DNA of 34,282 bases from Streptomyces sp. ISL-36. Its GTDB lineage: Bacteria; Actinomycetota; Actinomycetes; Streptomycetales; Streptomycetaceae. Below the pieces are notes generated by a model. That model ran no database searches, was not told where the DNA came from, and was given only the letters and a program-made list of their open reading frames with translations. How positions within the stretch are numbered: the stretch's first letter is position 1; each line of letters starts with the position of its first letter. Made by a program: the position numbers and the translations under genes. Shown here one piece after another: positions 21,387 through 29,856 of this stretch. The DNA lies in the NCBI RefSeq assembly GCF_018614205.1, contig NZ_JAGGOS010000083.1, positions 1 through 34,282 of the forward strand. The letters are read 5' to 3'.

Positions 21387-22667
21387 TCACCAGCTCCGGG
21401 GTGACCAGGCCGGATCCGCCACCCGCATCGCCGCGGCGTCGTCGCGGTCGCGCATTCCCCCGTCGTCGTCGAGCCAGCGCCGGTGCAGGGCCGCCAGGCT
21501 GTCGTGGTCCAGTTCGACGCCGAGGCCCGGCGCGTCGGAGACGGTGAGACGGCCCGCCCGGAAGTCGGGGCGGGTGGTGACGACGTCCTCGGTCTGCCAG
21601 GGGTAGTGGGTGTCGCAGGCGTGGTCGAGGTGGGGCAGGGTCGCGGCGACCTGGGTCATGGCGGCGAGGCTGATGCCCAGGTGGGTGTTGGAGTGCATGG
21701 AGAGCCCGACGCCGTAGGTGCGGCAGAGCGCGGCGAGTTCACGGGTGCGGTGCAGGCCGCCCCAGTAGTGGTGGTCGCAGAGCACGATCCGTACCGCGTC
21801 CCGGGCGAAGGCCTCCGGCACCTCCTCGAACGTCGTCACGCACATGTTCGTCGCGAGCGGCACGTCGGTGCGGGCAGCGATCTCGGCCATGGACTCCGTA
21901 CCGCTCGCCGGGTCCTCCAGGTACTCCAGGACGTCCTTCAGCTCCCGCGCCACGGCCAGGGAGGTCTCCACGGACCAGGCGCCGTTGGGGTCGAGGCGGA
22001 GCGGGCGGCCGGGGAACTCCTCGGCCAGGGCCCGGATCGCGGCGATCTCCTGCTCGGGCGGGAAGACGCCGCCCTTGAGCTTGAAGGAGCGGAAGCCGTA
22101 CGTACGGTCGAAGCGGCGGGCCTGTTCGACGATGCCGGCGGGGTCCAGCGCCGCTCCCCAGCCGTCCGCCTCACCGCTGCCGGGGTGGGCGTCCCAGCGG
22201 TAGAAGAGGTACGCGCTGTACTCGACGGAGTCGCGGACCTTGCCGCCCAGGAGGGCGTGGACGGGGAGCCGGAGCGTCTTGCCGAGCGCGTCCAGGCAGG
22301 CCACCTCGAAGGCGGAGACGACGGAGAGGCGGAGCTTGTCCGCGGTCTGCACCCCGCGCAGTCCGCCGGCGTCCACCCACCCGTCCACCGCGCGTGAGTC
22401 GCCGCACACGCGCGCGGCGAGCGAGAACAGGCCGTTCACGTCCGTGACCGGGCACCCGGGCAGCGCTTCGGCGAGCGGCCGGGCCAGCTCCAGATACTTC
22501 CCGTCGCCGTAGGTCTCGCCCAGGCCGGTGACACCTCGGCGGGTGATCACTTCGACCACGAGTCTCGGCGTGAAGGGCTGGTGCACGCCCTGGGTGTTGA
22601 GGAGCGGTGGGTCGGAGATGAGGATCGGGGTCAGCCGGACACGGTCGATGATCAGCTCTGGATGCAT
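21387..22667 (-). CDS. Glucarate dehydratase-like enolase-superfamily enzyme
   Basis: A 426-residue mandelate-racemase/enolase superfamily protein. Catalytic elements: KxK at Lys196-Lys198 (SFKLKGG), metal ligands Asp226 (LRLDPNGAW), Glu251 (YLEDPASG) and Asn274 (ATNMC), and the His-Asp dyad Asp298 (LCDHHYWGG) with His325 (SMHSNTHLGISLAAM). The last two stretches match E. coli glucarate dehydratase (ADPHFW and SHSDNH) in order and spacing. It would dehydrate D-glucarate or a related aldarate/aldonate. No other aldarate genes are adjacent. The nearby gluconate operon is 9 kb away. The ATG at 22667 gives MHPELIIDRV, the usual start of the fold. Confidence 0.9.
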   Translation of the reverse strand: MHPELIIDRVRLTPILISDPPLLNTQGVHQPFTPRLVVEVITRRGVTGLGETYGDGKYLELARPLAEALPGCPVTDVNGLFSLAARVCGDSRAVDGWVDAGGLRGVQTADKLRLSVVSAFEVACLDALGKTLRLPVHALLGGKVRDSVEYSAYLFYRWDAHPGSGEADGWGAALDPAGIVEQARRFDRTYGFRSFKLKGGVFPPEQEIAAIRALAEEFPGRPLRLDPNGAWSVETSLAVARELKDVLEYLEDPASGTESMAEIAARTDVPLATNMCVTTFEEVPEAFARDAVRIVLCDHHYWGGLHRTRELAALCRTYGVGLSMHSNTHLGISLAAMTQVAATLPHLDHACDTHYPWQTEDVVTTRPDFRAGRLTVSDAPGLGVELDHDSLAALHRRWLDDDGGMRDRDDAAAMRVADPAWSPRSW

Positions 22668-22738
22668 ATGTGAACTCTATTCACGGGTCAGATCTCCGGG
22701 CCAGACCCTGCGGGCCATTTCCGGTCCCGCCCTGGACG

Positions 22739-22756
22739 ACATACCGACTGGTCGGT
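22739..22756. promoter_or_regulatory. Candidate TetR operator upstream of the phosphotransferase-acyl-CoA dehydrogenase operon
   Basis: ACATACCGACTGGTCGGT contains the perfect palindrome ACCGAC-TG-GTCGGT (22743-22756), 42 bp before the start codon. The first 14 bases recur upstream of the convergent ligase operon (28268-28281, minus strand). Confidence 0.7.
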
Positions 22757-22798
22757 CATCATGAACGCCACCACCCGACCCTTCCGGAGGTACGCACG

Positions 22799-23821
22799 AT
22801 GAGCTCAGCCCAGCCGCCAGGTCTCGACCTCGAGCAGGTGCGCGGATTCCTCGACCGCGAGCGGCCCGGGCTGGTGGGCGGCCCGCTCGGCGCCCGGCTG
22901 ATCGAGGGCGGCCGGTCGAACCTCACCTACGTCGTCACGGACGGCACCGGCCAGTGGGTGCTCCGCAGGCCCCCGCTGGGCCACGTCCTGGCCACGGCCC
23001 ACGACATGAAGCGCGAACACCGCGTGATCAGCGCCCTGCACCGGACGGCCGTGCCCGTCCCGGAGCCGGTGCTGCTCTGCGAGGACGACACGGTGATCGG
23101 TGCGCCCTTCTACGTCATGGAGTTCGTCGCCGGCACCCCGTACCGCTCGGCCGAACAGCTCGCCCCGCTCGGCCCCGAGCGCACCCGCGAGGCCGTCCTC
23201 GGCCTGGTCGACACGCTCGTCGAGCTGCACGCCGTGGACCCCGCCGAGGTCGGCCTCGGCGACTTCGGGCGGCCCGACGGCTTCCTCGACCGGCAGCTGC
23301 GCCGCTGGGGCAAACAGCTCGACGCCTCCCGCAACCGCGAACTGGCGGGCATCGACGAGCTGCACGCCGCCCTCGGCCGCGCGCTCCCGACCTCTCCCGC
23401 CGCCACCGTCGTCCACGGCGACTACCGCCTGGACAACGTCCTGATCGGCGAGGACGACCGCATCAAGGCCGTCCTGGACTGGGAGATGTCGACGCTCGGC
23501 GACCCACTGACCGATCTCGGCCTGCTGGCGATGTACAGCGCGAGGCTGGACCTGCCGCACTCCCCCGTCTCCACCACCGCCGCGGCCGCCGGCCACCCCA
23601 CCCCCGCCGAGCTGATCGAGCGCTACGCCGCCCGCTCGGGCCGGGACACCTCCGCCCTCTCCTGGTACACGGCCTTCGCCTGGTTCAAGCTCGCCGTGAT
23701 CCTGGAGGGCATCCACTACCGCTACACCCTCGGCCAGACCGTCGGTGCCGGCTTCGACCGCATCGGCGACCTCGTCCCCGTCTTCATCGAGCACGGCCTC
23801 ACCACCCTCCAGGAAGGCTGA
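22799..23821 (+). CDS. Phosphotransferase, ACAD10/11 N-domain/LvaA-like (APH fold)
   Basis: A 340-residue small-molecule kinase of the aminoglycoside phosphotransferase fold. It has the glycine-rich N-lobe IEGGRSNLTYVVTDGTGQWVLRRPP, the catalytic loop HGDYRLDNVL (Asp208, Asn213) and the Mg motif VLDWEMSTLGDPLTDLG (Asp227). This VLRRPP...HGDYRLDNV pattern is that of kinase domains fused to, or encoded beside, acyl-CoA dehydrogenases. In mammalian ACAD10/11 and Pseudomonas LvaA this domain phosphorylates the 4-hydroxyl of 4-hydroxyacyl-CoA. The ATG at 22799 follows CCGGAGG with 8-nt spacing. The acyl-CoA dehydrogenase begins 6 bp after its stop. A TetR-type palindrome overlaps the promoter. Confidence 0.9.
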   Translation: MSSAQPPGLDLEQVRGFLDRERPGLVGGPLGARLIEGGRSNLTYVVTDGTGQWVLRRPPLGHVLATAHDMKREHRVISALHRTAVPVPEPVLLCEDDTVIGAPFYVMEFVAGTPYRSAEQLAPLGPERTREAVLGLVDTLVELHAVDPAEVGLGDFGRPDGFLDRQLRRWGKQLDASRNRELAGIDELHAALGRALPTSPAATVVHGDYRLDNVLIGEDDRIKAVLDWEMSTLGDPLTDLGLLAMYSARLDLPHSPVSTTAAAAGHPTPAELIERYAARSGRDTSALSWYTAFAWFKLAVILEGIHYRYTLGQTVGAGFDRIGDLVPVFIEHGLTTLQEG

Positions 23822-23827
23822 ACCGCC

Positions 23828-25042
23828 ATGGACTTCGCATTCGACGCACGCACCGAGGAGCTGCGGGCGAAGCTGCTCGCCTTCATGGACGAGCACGTCT
23901 ACCCGGCCGAGCAGGTCGCCCACGAGCAGCGCGAGCTGCTCGCATCGCCGTGGGACACCCCGCAGGTCGTCGAGGATTTGAAGGCCGAGGCCAAGCGCCA
24001 GGGGCTGTGGAACCTCTTCCTGCCGGACGAGGAGTACGGGGCGGGCCTGACCAACCTCCAGTACGCGCCGCTCGCCGAGATCACCGGCCGCAGCCCCCAT
24101 CTGGCGCCCACCGCCCTCAACTGCGCCGCTCCCGACACCGGCAACATGGAGGTGCTCGCCCAGTTCGGCGACGAGGCGCAGCGCAAGCAGTGGCTGGAGC
24201 CGCTCCTCGCCGGGGAGATCCGCTCGGCGTTCGCGATGACGGAGCCCGAGGTGGCCTCGTCGGACGCGACGAACATCGAGACCCGGATCCGGCGCGAGGG
24301 CGACGAGTACGTCGTCAACGGCCGCAAGTGGTACATCTCCGGGGCGATGAACCCCGACTGCAAGATCTTCATCGTGATGGGCAAGACCGACCCCGAGGGC
24401 ACGGACGTCCGCCGCCAGCAGTCGATGATCCTCGTCCCGCGCGACACCCCGGGTGTCGAGGTGCGGCGCGCGATGCAGGTGTACGGCTACGAGGACCACT
24501 CCCACGGCGGCCACGCCGAGGTGCTCTTCCACGACGTCCGCGTCCCGGCCTCGAACCTGATCGGCGAGGAGGGCGGCGGCTTCGCCATCGCCCAGGCCCG
24601 GCTCGGCCCCGGCCGGATCCACCACTGCATGCGCCTGATCGGGATGGCCGAGCGGGCCATCGAGCTGATGTGCCGCCGGGCCGTGTCCCGTACGGCCTTC
24701 GGCAAGCCGATCGCCCAGCAGGGGGTGGTGCAGAACTGGATCGCGGACGCCCGGGTGACGGTCGAGCAGCTGCGGCTCCTGGTCCTCAAGACCGCCTGGC
24801 TGATGGACACTGTCGGCAACCGCGGTGCGCACACGGAGATCCAGGCCATCAAGATCGCGACCCCGCGCGCGGTGGTGGACATCCTCGACAAGGCGGTCCA
24901 GGTGCACGGCGCGGGCGGGGTGTCGCAGGACTTCCCGCTGGCCGAGCTCTGGGCCGCCGCGCGGACCCTGAAGCTGGCGGACGGCCCCGACGAGGTGCAC
25001 CAGCGCTCGCTGGCGCGTCGGGAGCTGAAGCAGTACCTGTAA
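23828..25042 (+). CDS. Acyl-CoA dehydrogenase, ACAD10/11/LvaC-like
   Basis: A 404-residue FAD-dependent acyl-CoA dehydrogenase. The family signature FAMTEPEVASSDATNIETRI (135-154) and the FAD site NGRKWYISGAMNPDCKIFIVMGKTDP are clear; RTAFGKPIAQQGVVQNWIAD and VHGAGGVSQDFPLAELWAAAR follow. The motif near the C-terminus that normally carries the catalytic Glu (YEG) reads ADGPDEVH, so Asp385 probably stands in that position, as in the ACAD10/11 group. With the kinase encoded just upstream, the likely reaction is elimination of phosphate from a 4-phosphoacyl-CoA to give an enoyl-CoA; simple alpha,beta-dehydrogenation remains possible. The ATG follows GGAAGG inside the preceding gene. Confidence 0.92.
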   Translation: MDFAFDARTEELRAKLLAFMDEHVYPAEQVAHEQRELLASPWDTPQVVEDLKAEAKRQGLWNLFLPDEEYGAGLTNLQYAPLAEITGRSPHLAPTALNCAAPDTGNMEVLAQFGDEAQRKQWLEPLLAGEIRSAFAMTEPEVASSDATNIETRIRREGDEYVVNGRKWYISGAMNPDCKIFIVMGKTDPEGTDVRRQQSMILVPRDTPGVEVRRAMQVYGYEDHSHGGHAEVLFHDVRVPASNLIGEEGGGFAIAQARLGPGRIHHCMRLIGMAERAIELMCRRAVSRTAFGKPIAQQGVVQNWIADARVTVEQLRLLVLKTAWLMDTVGNRGAHTEIQAIKIATPRAVVDILDKAVQVHGAGGVSQDFPLAELWAAARTLKLADGPDEVHQRSLARRELKQYL

Positions 25043-25143
25043 GCCCGACGTGGCCGGGGGCGGCCCGCCGGGTTCGCCTCCGGCCCGGATTCGCCTCCGG
25101 CCGGTGGTCGGGGACAGGCACTCCGGGGTGGACCCGCGGATCG

Positions 25144-25758
25144 CTACGGGCGCAGCGCGCGCAGCAGCAGGTCGGCGAGCTGGTCGGCGACCTGCTGCGG
25201 GGTGAGCGGGCCGTCCGGGCGGTACCAGGTCGACAGGTGGTGGACGGAGCCGAAGTGGTAGTCGACGACCAGGTCGGCCGGGGTCGCCGAGGAGAACACC
25301 CCGGCCTGCTGGCCCTCCTCGATCAGGGCCCGGAACCGCTCGTGGTAGCGCCGCCGCTCGGCCCGGACCTGCTTGTTCTTCTCCGGGCTCAGGTGGTGCA
25401 TCGAGCGGAAGAAGATCGAGGCGTCGTCGAGGTTCTCGATCGTGGTCACGACGACGTCGGCGGCGGCGTCGCGCAGCCGCCGCTCGACCGGGGCGTCGGC
25501 GTCCGCGAGGGCGTCCAGCCGCTCCTGCTGGAGCCGCAGCACCCGGGAGTACACCTCCTGCAGGAGGTCCTCCTTGGAGCCGAAGTAGTGGTAGAGCGCG
25601 CCCTTGGTGACACCGGCCGCCTCCACGATCTCCTGGACGGAGGTGCGGTCGTAGCCCTGCTCCGCGAAGAGCCGGGTGGCGGCGGCCAGCAGCCTCTGGG
25701 GGACGGGGGTTCCGCTCCCGTCCGTCGTCCTGGCCATGCGCCGCCGCCTTTCACTCAT
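25144..25758 (-). CDS. TetR-family regulator of the convergent acyl-CoA operons
   Basis: A 204-residue regulator. The helix-turn-helix is RLLAAATRLFAEQGYDRTSVQEIVEAAGVTKGALYHYFGSKEDLLQEVY, with the textbook GVTKGALYHYFGSKEDL recognition region; the C-domain resembles acyl-CoA-responsive TetR proteins (SIFFRSMHHLSPEKNKQVRAERRRYHERF). The ATG at 25758 is preferred because AAGGA lies about 6 nt upstream; an ATG seven codons later is possible. It is the last gene of the SDR-ligase-tetR operon, 8 bp after the ligase. It likely binds the palindromes found before both operons and responds to an acyl-CoA; the effector is inference. Confidence 0.92.
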   Translation of the reverse strand: MSERRRRMARTTDGSGTPVPQRLLAAATRLFAEQGYDRTSVQEIVEAAGVTKGALYHYFGSKEDLLQEVYSRVLRLQQERLDALADADAPVERRLRDAAADVVVTTIENLDDASIFFRSMHHLSPEKNKQVRAERRRYHERFRALIEEGQQAGVFSSATPADLVVDYHFGSVHHLSTWYRPDGPLTPQQVADQLADLLLRALRP

Positions 25759-25766
25759 GATCGTCC

Positions 25767-27467
25767 TTACTTGGGGGAACGCAGTTCCCGTCTGAGGATC
25801 TTCCCACTTGTCGTCTTGGGCAGCTCCGGCAGGATCTCGACCTCCCGCGGGTATTTGTACGCGGCGAGCCGCTGCTCGCAGTACGCGGAGAGTTCGGCGG
25901 GCCCGGCCTGCGCGCCGGGGCGCAGGCTGACGTACGCCTTCACCGTCTCCCCACGGTAGGGGTCGGGGATGCCGACGACGGCGGCCTCCCGGACGGCCGG
26001 GTGCGTGTAGAGGACGTCCTCCACCTCCCGGGGCCAGACCTTGAAGCCGGAGGCGTTGATCATGTCCTTCTTGCGGTCGACGACGTAGAGCCAGCCGTCC
26101 TCGTCCATGAAACCGATGTCGCCGGTCCGCAGCTCCCCGCCGGGGAAGGCCTGGGCGGTCGCCTCGGGGAGCCCCCAGTAGCCGGGGACGACCTGGGGCC
26201 CGCGTACCGCGATCTCGCCCTGCTCGCCGAAGGGCACCTCTGCGCCGGTCTCGTCGAGGATGCGGACGACCGTGTCGGGGCCGGGGACGCCGACCGAAAG
26301 GGTGCCGGAGGCGGGATCCACCGGCGCTTCCTTCTCGGGAGGTACGGAGGCGCAGGGCGCGGTGCACTCGGTGAGGCCGTAACCGTTGCGGATGTACGGC
26401 CCGAAACCGGCGCGGAACTTCTCCACCAGGGCGGGCGGGACCGGGGCGCCGCCCGAGGAGATGATCAGGAACGAGGAGAAGTGGTCGCGGCCGGCCCCGG
26501 GGTGCGCGGCGAGCGCCATGAAGGCGGTGGACGGGCCGACCGTGTACGCCGGGCGGTGCTCCAGGAAGGCGTCGAGGACGACGCCCGCGTCGAAGCGGTA
26601 GGCGAGGACGAGGGTGCCGGCGTTGGCGAAGCAGGCGGACAGCTCGCAGACGAGCCCGGTGATGTGGAAGAGCGGGGCGAGCGCGAAGTAGCCGGCCCCC
26701 TCCGGCACGGGGTGTCCGGTGCGCTGGCGCTCGGCGTTGCGGATGATGCCCCGGTGCAGGTTGAGGGCGCCCTTGGGCGTGCCGCTGGTGCCGGAGGTGT
26801 AGCTGATCAGCGCCACGTCGTCGCCGTCGAGCGCGCGGTCCGTGGGAGCGGGGTGCCCGGCGCGGGCGACCGTGAGCAGGTCGTCGACCTCGGTGGGGAC
26901 GCGGTCGAAGCCGAGGACGCGGGGGTCGTCGCGGGTCTGGAGGTCGCGTTCACAGGCGGTGAGCGCGATCCGTACGCGGGCGTCGGCGGCGGTGTCCCGC
27001 AGATAGGCGTCCCAGGCGCGGTCGGAGCAGATCAGGGCGGCGGCGCCGGAGTCCCGCAGGGCGTGTCCGACCTCGCCGGACTTGTACATCGGGTTGAGCG
27101 GGACGACGGTCGCGCCCGCCTTCCAGGCGCCGAGCAGGGCGAGCACGAAGTGCGGACTGTTCTGGAGCATGATCGCGACACGGTCGCCGTGCTCGATGCC
27201 CCGGGCCGCGAGGTGCCCGGCGACCGAGTCGGAGAGCGCGTCGGTCTCGCGGTAGGTGAGGCGGCCGTCGAAGTAGGCGAGGGCGGGATGCTCGGGGGCG
27301 CGGGCGGCGGCGGCGCGGAAGGCGTGGAGCACGGTGGGCGGCGGGGCGATGGGGGCCCGCTGGGCCTCGGTGAGCTGGGCCAGCCAAGGCATGGCGGCAT
27401 AGATCGAGCCCTGCTCCTCCGTCGGGTCCGTCGGGGCTGTCCCGGCCGTCGGGTCCGTCGTGGTCAT
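25767..27467 (-). CDS. Acyl-CoA synthetase/AMP-dependent ligase
   Basis: A 566-residue ANL-superfamily ligase that activates a carboxylic acid to its CoA thioester through an acyl-adenylate. P-loop A3 motif: ISYTSGTSGTPKGALNLHRG. A5: GYGLTECTAP. A7/A8: LRTGDIGFMDEDGWLYVVDRKKDMINASGFKVWPREVE. A10: PKTTSGKILRREL with the catalytic Lys556. Length and order are those of medium/long-chain fatty acyl or hydroxyacid ligases; chain specificity cannot be read. Its ATG overlaps the SDR stop (ATGA), so translation is coupled. In the proposed pathway it supplies acyl-CoA for the SDR, kinase and dehydrogenase. Confidence 0.93.
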   Translation of the reverse strand: MTTTDPTAGTAPTDPTEEQGSIYAAMPWLAQLTEAQRAPIAPPPTVLHAFRAAAARAPEHPALAYFDGRLTYRETDALSDSVAGHLAARGIEHGDRVAIMLQNSPHFVLALLGAWKAGATVVPLNPMYKSGEVGHALRDSGAAALICSDRAWDAYLRDTAADARVRIALTACERDLQTRDDPRVLGFDRVPTEVDDLLTVARAGHPAPTDRALDGDDVALISYTSGTSGTPKGALNLHRGIIRNAERQRTGHPVPEGAGYFALAPLFHITGLVCELSACFANAGTLVLAYRFDAGVVLDAFLEHRPAYTVGPSTAFMALAAHPGAGRDHFSSFLIISSGGAPVPPALVEKFRAGFGPYIRNGYGLTECTAPCASVPPEKEAPVDPASGTLSVGVPGPDTVVRILDETGAEVPFGEQGEIAVRGPQVVPGYWGLPEATAQAFPGGELRTGDIGFMDEDGWLYVVDRKKDMINASGFKVWPREVEDVLYTHPAVREAAVVGIPDPYRGETVKAYVSLRPGAQAGPAELSAYCEQRLAAYKYPREVEILPELPKTTSGKILRRELRSPK

Positions 27468-28228
27468 GCGCCCGCCCCTTCCCACTTCCGCTGGAGGTGG
27501 TTCATGTTGCCCAGCCACCGCTCGGGATCGGTCGCCCGGGCCCGGTAGTAGTCGGCGACCTCGGGGTGTGGCAGTACCAGGAACCGGTCGGACTCGATGG
27601 CGTCGGAGAGGGAGTCCGCGACGTCCTCGGGTTCGATCGCGGTGGGGGCCAGGACCAGTTCGCCGGCCGATCCGGCGGCGGTGAGCATGTCCGTACGCAC
27701 CCCCTGGGGGCAGATCGCGTGGACCTTGACCCCGCGATGGCGGTAGGTGAGGGAGAGCCATTCGGCGAAGGCGTACGCGCCGTGCTTGGAGACGCTGTAC
27801 GGGGCGGCGCCGACCATGGTGAGCAGGCCGGCGGCGGAGACGGTGGAGACGAAGCGGCCGCTGCCGCGCTCCAGCCAGTCGGGCAGCAGCGCGCGGGCCG
27901 CCCGGACATGGGCCATGACGTTGACGTCCCACGCGGCGGCCCAGACCTCCTCGTCGGCGAAGGCGTCGCCGGGCGAGGCGAGTCCGGCGTTGGCGCACCA
28001 GACGTCGACGGTGCCGCCGAGTGCCTCCCGGGCCTCGTCGACGATCGCGGAGGCGTCGCCCGCGACGGCGATGGCGCCGATCTCCTCGGCGACGGCCTTG
28101 GTGCGGCCGGGGTCGAGGTCGTTGACGACGACCCGCGCGCCCTCGGCGGTGAACCGGCGGGCCAGTGCGGCTCCGATCCCGCCCCCCGCGCCCGTGACGA
28201 CCACTCCAGCGCCCTGCACCGTACTCAT
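27464..28228 (-). CDS. Short-chain dehydrogenase/reductase
   Basis: A 254-residue SDR. Cofactor motif TGAGGGIG (12-19), NAG (80-82) and catalytic Ser131, Tyr144 and Lys148 (STVSAAGLL...YSVSK). Asp37 after the second strand (VVVNDLD) favours NAD(H). It is the first gene of the minus-strand operon SDR-ligase-tetR, with a candidate operator 36 bp upstream. In levulinate-type catabolism an SDR reduces the 4-oxoacyl-CoA to 4-hydroxyacyl-CoA; oxidation of a 3-hydroxyacyl or other alcohol is an equal alternative from sequence alone. The ending QRKWEGAGA is not diagnostic. Confidence 0.9.
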   Translation of the reverse strand: MSTVQGAGVVVTGAGGGIGAALARRFTAEGARVVVNDLDPGRTKAVAEEIGAIAVAGDASAIVDEAREALGGTVDVWCANAGLASPGDAFADEEVWAAAWDVNVMAHVRAARALLPDWLERGSGRFVSTVSAAGLLTMVGAAPYSVSKHGAYAFAEWLSLTYRHRGVKVHAICPQGVRTDMLTAAGSAGELVLAPTAIEPEDVADSLSDAIESDRFLVLPHPEVADYYRARATDPERWLGNMNHLQRKWEGAGA

Positions 28229-28263
28229 CGAGATCCGCCTCTCCGTTGCGACCGTGCGAGCAG

Positions 28264-28281
28264 ACTAACCAGTCGGTATGT
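28264..28281. promoter_or_regulatory. Second candidate TetR operator, upstream of the SDR-ligase-tetR operon
   Basis: The minus strand reads ACATACCGACTGGTTAGT. Its first 14 bases are identical to the site before the kinase-dehydrogenase operon; the right half-site is partly degenerate (GTTAGT against GTCGGT). Confidence 0.65.
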
Positions 28282-28380
28282 GGCAGGGGAAGCCCTCGGG
28301 CGCACGCCTCGTTCCCTGGGGCCGTCAGGAGCGCTAGCGTGCGTGCCCATGTCGGGGAAGGCGATCAGGGAGGTTTCCGT

Positions 28381-29640
28381 ATGAGCCCGTCCAGCCCGTC
28401 CGGCCTGTCGAGACGCGGCCTGCTGGCCGTCGGCGGCGCGCTGGGGGTGGGAGCCGTGACCGCGCCCGGCGCCCTCGCCCACGACAACCCCCACCGGGTC
28501 CGTACCGGTTTCGACCGGCTGGCGGCCGACGGCTATGCGCCGCTCGCCGGGCAGCGGGTCGGCGTCGTCACCAACCCGACGGGTGTCACCGCCGACGTCC
28601 GGCACATCGTCGACGTCATGCACGCCGACGACCGGGTGGACCTGGTGGCCGTCTTCGGCCCCGAGCACGGCTTCCGGGGAACGGCCCAGGCGGGCGGCTC
28701 CGAGGGGCGCTACGACGACCCCGCGACCAGGCTCCCCGTCTACGACACGTACCTCAAGAGCGGGCAGCCGCTCGCGGACGTCTTCACCGCCTCGGGCGTG
28801 GACACGGTCGTCTTCGACATCCAGGACGTGGGCGCGCGCTTCTACACATACATCTGGACGCTCTACGACTGCATGGTGGCGGCCTCGCTCGCCGGGAAGC
28901 GGTTCGTGGTCCTGGACCGGCCTAACCCGGTGACCGGCCGGGCCGCGCTCGGCCCGGTCCTCGACCGTGCCTTCGCCACCTTCGTGGGCCGCGAGCCGAT
29001 CGCGCAGGCGCACGGGATGACGGTGGCGGAGCTCGCGCGGCTGTTCAACGGCGAGTTCCTGGCGAGGCCGGTGGCGCTGGAGACCGTACGGATGTCGGGC
29101 TGGAAGCGGTCGGAGTTCTTCGACGCGACCGGGCTGCCCTGGGTGCCGCCGAGCCCCAACATGCCCACGCCCGACACGGCGCTCGTCTACCCCGGCACTT
29201 GTCTGTTCGAGGGCACGAACCTCTCCGAGGGGCGCGGCACCACCCGCCCCTTCGAGCTGCTGGGCGCGGAGGGGATCGACCGGCGGTGGGCGGAGGCGGC
29301 GAACGCCCTGGACCTGCCCGGAGTACGGTTCCGCGAGGCGTACTTCGCCCCGACCTTCTCCAAGTTCCAGGGCAGGACGGTCGGCGGCGTGCAGCTCCAG
29401 GTGCACGACCGGACGGCCTTCGATCCGGTACGCACCGGCATCGGGCTGCTGGTCAGCGCCAAGCGGTCGTGGAGCGGTTTCGCCTGGCGTCCCGACAACT
29501 GGATCGACAAGCTGACCGGCTCGACGCGCGTGCGGAACCTGATCGACGCGGGCGCGGACACCGACGAGGTGGTGGGGGCCTGGGACGCCGACCTGAGCGC
29601 CTTCCGCGCGGTGCGCGCGGAGTATCTGCTCTACCGCTGA
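28381..29640 (+). CDS. NamZ-like exo-beta-N-acetylmuramidase (DUF1343, GH171), Tat-exported
   Basis: A 419-residue secreted protein. The twin-arginine signal is LSRRGLLAVGGALGVGAV (Arg11-Arg12) with probable cleavage after ALA33. DUF1343 family stretches follow: GQRVGVVTNPTGVT, VDLVAVFGPEHGFRGTAQAGG, TGLPVYDTY-like TRLPVYDTYLKSG, VVFDIQDVGARFYTYIWTLYDCM, DRPNPVTG, QAHGMTVAELARLFNGEF, WVPPSPNMPTPDTALVYPGTCLFEGTNLSEGRGTTRPFE. NamZ of Bacillus removes terminal MurNAc from peptidoglycan fragments, so cell wall turnover is likely. The ATG follows GGGAGG with 7-nt spacing. It is divergent from the SDR operon and transcribed alone. Confidence 0.92.
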   Translation: MSPSSPSGLSRRGLLAVGGALGVGAVTAPGALAHDNPHRVRTGFDRLAADGYAPLAGQRVGVVTNPTGVTADVRHIVDVMHADDRVDLVAVFGPEHGFRGTAQAGGSEGRYDDPATRLPVYDTYLKSGQPLADVFTASGVDTVVFDIQDVGARFYTYIWTLYDCMVAASLAGKRFVVLDRPNPVTGRAALGPVLDRAFATFVGREPIAQAHGMTVAELARLFNGEFLARPVALETVRMSGWKRSEFFDATGLPWVPPSPNMPTPDTALVYPGTCLFEGTNLSEGRGTTRPFELLGAEGIDRRWAEAANALDLPGVRFREAYFAPTFSKFQGRTVGGVQLQVHDRTAFDPVRTGIGLLVSAKRSWSGFAWRPDNWIDKLTGSTRVRNLIDAGADTDEVVGAWDADLSAFRAVRAEYLLYR

Positions 29641-29661
29641 GGGATGTCCGCCTGCCGGACG

Positions 29662-29704
29662 GGGTGTTGGCGGATTGACCCACCAGGGCCGCCCGCCGAC
29701 ACCC
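29662..29704 (+). terminator. Terminator after the NamZ-like gene
   Basis: A 12-bp stem with one G-T pair (29662-29673 with 29693-29704) and a 19-nt loop lies 22 bp past the stop. I see nothing else up to the next gene at 29857. Confidence 0.65.
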
Positions 29705-29856
29705 TCGATCAATGAACACGTCCACTCGTCCGGGCCGGACCCCCCCTGAGGTCTCGGCGGCGCGTCTGCGCTGAAAACCTGGCCGTCCCGCCGCGCGCGC
29801 AGGATGCTGTCGCGAGAAGAAGACGAGAAGAGCTTTCGCGGAGGGACGGACCGTCC

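Noticed and set aside
22805..25000. A 731-codon minus-strand frame and a 1001-codon plus-strand frame across the kinase and dehydrogenase genes
   Set aside because: Both overlap genes with complete catalytic motifs and ribosome sites, and neither has a recognisable domain.
25064..25105. Direct repeat TTCGCCTCCGGCC between the convergent dehydrogenase and tetR genes
   Set aside because: It has only two short copies in GC-rich DNA and could be part of a weak terminator; too little to call.
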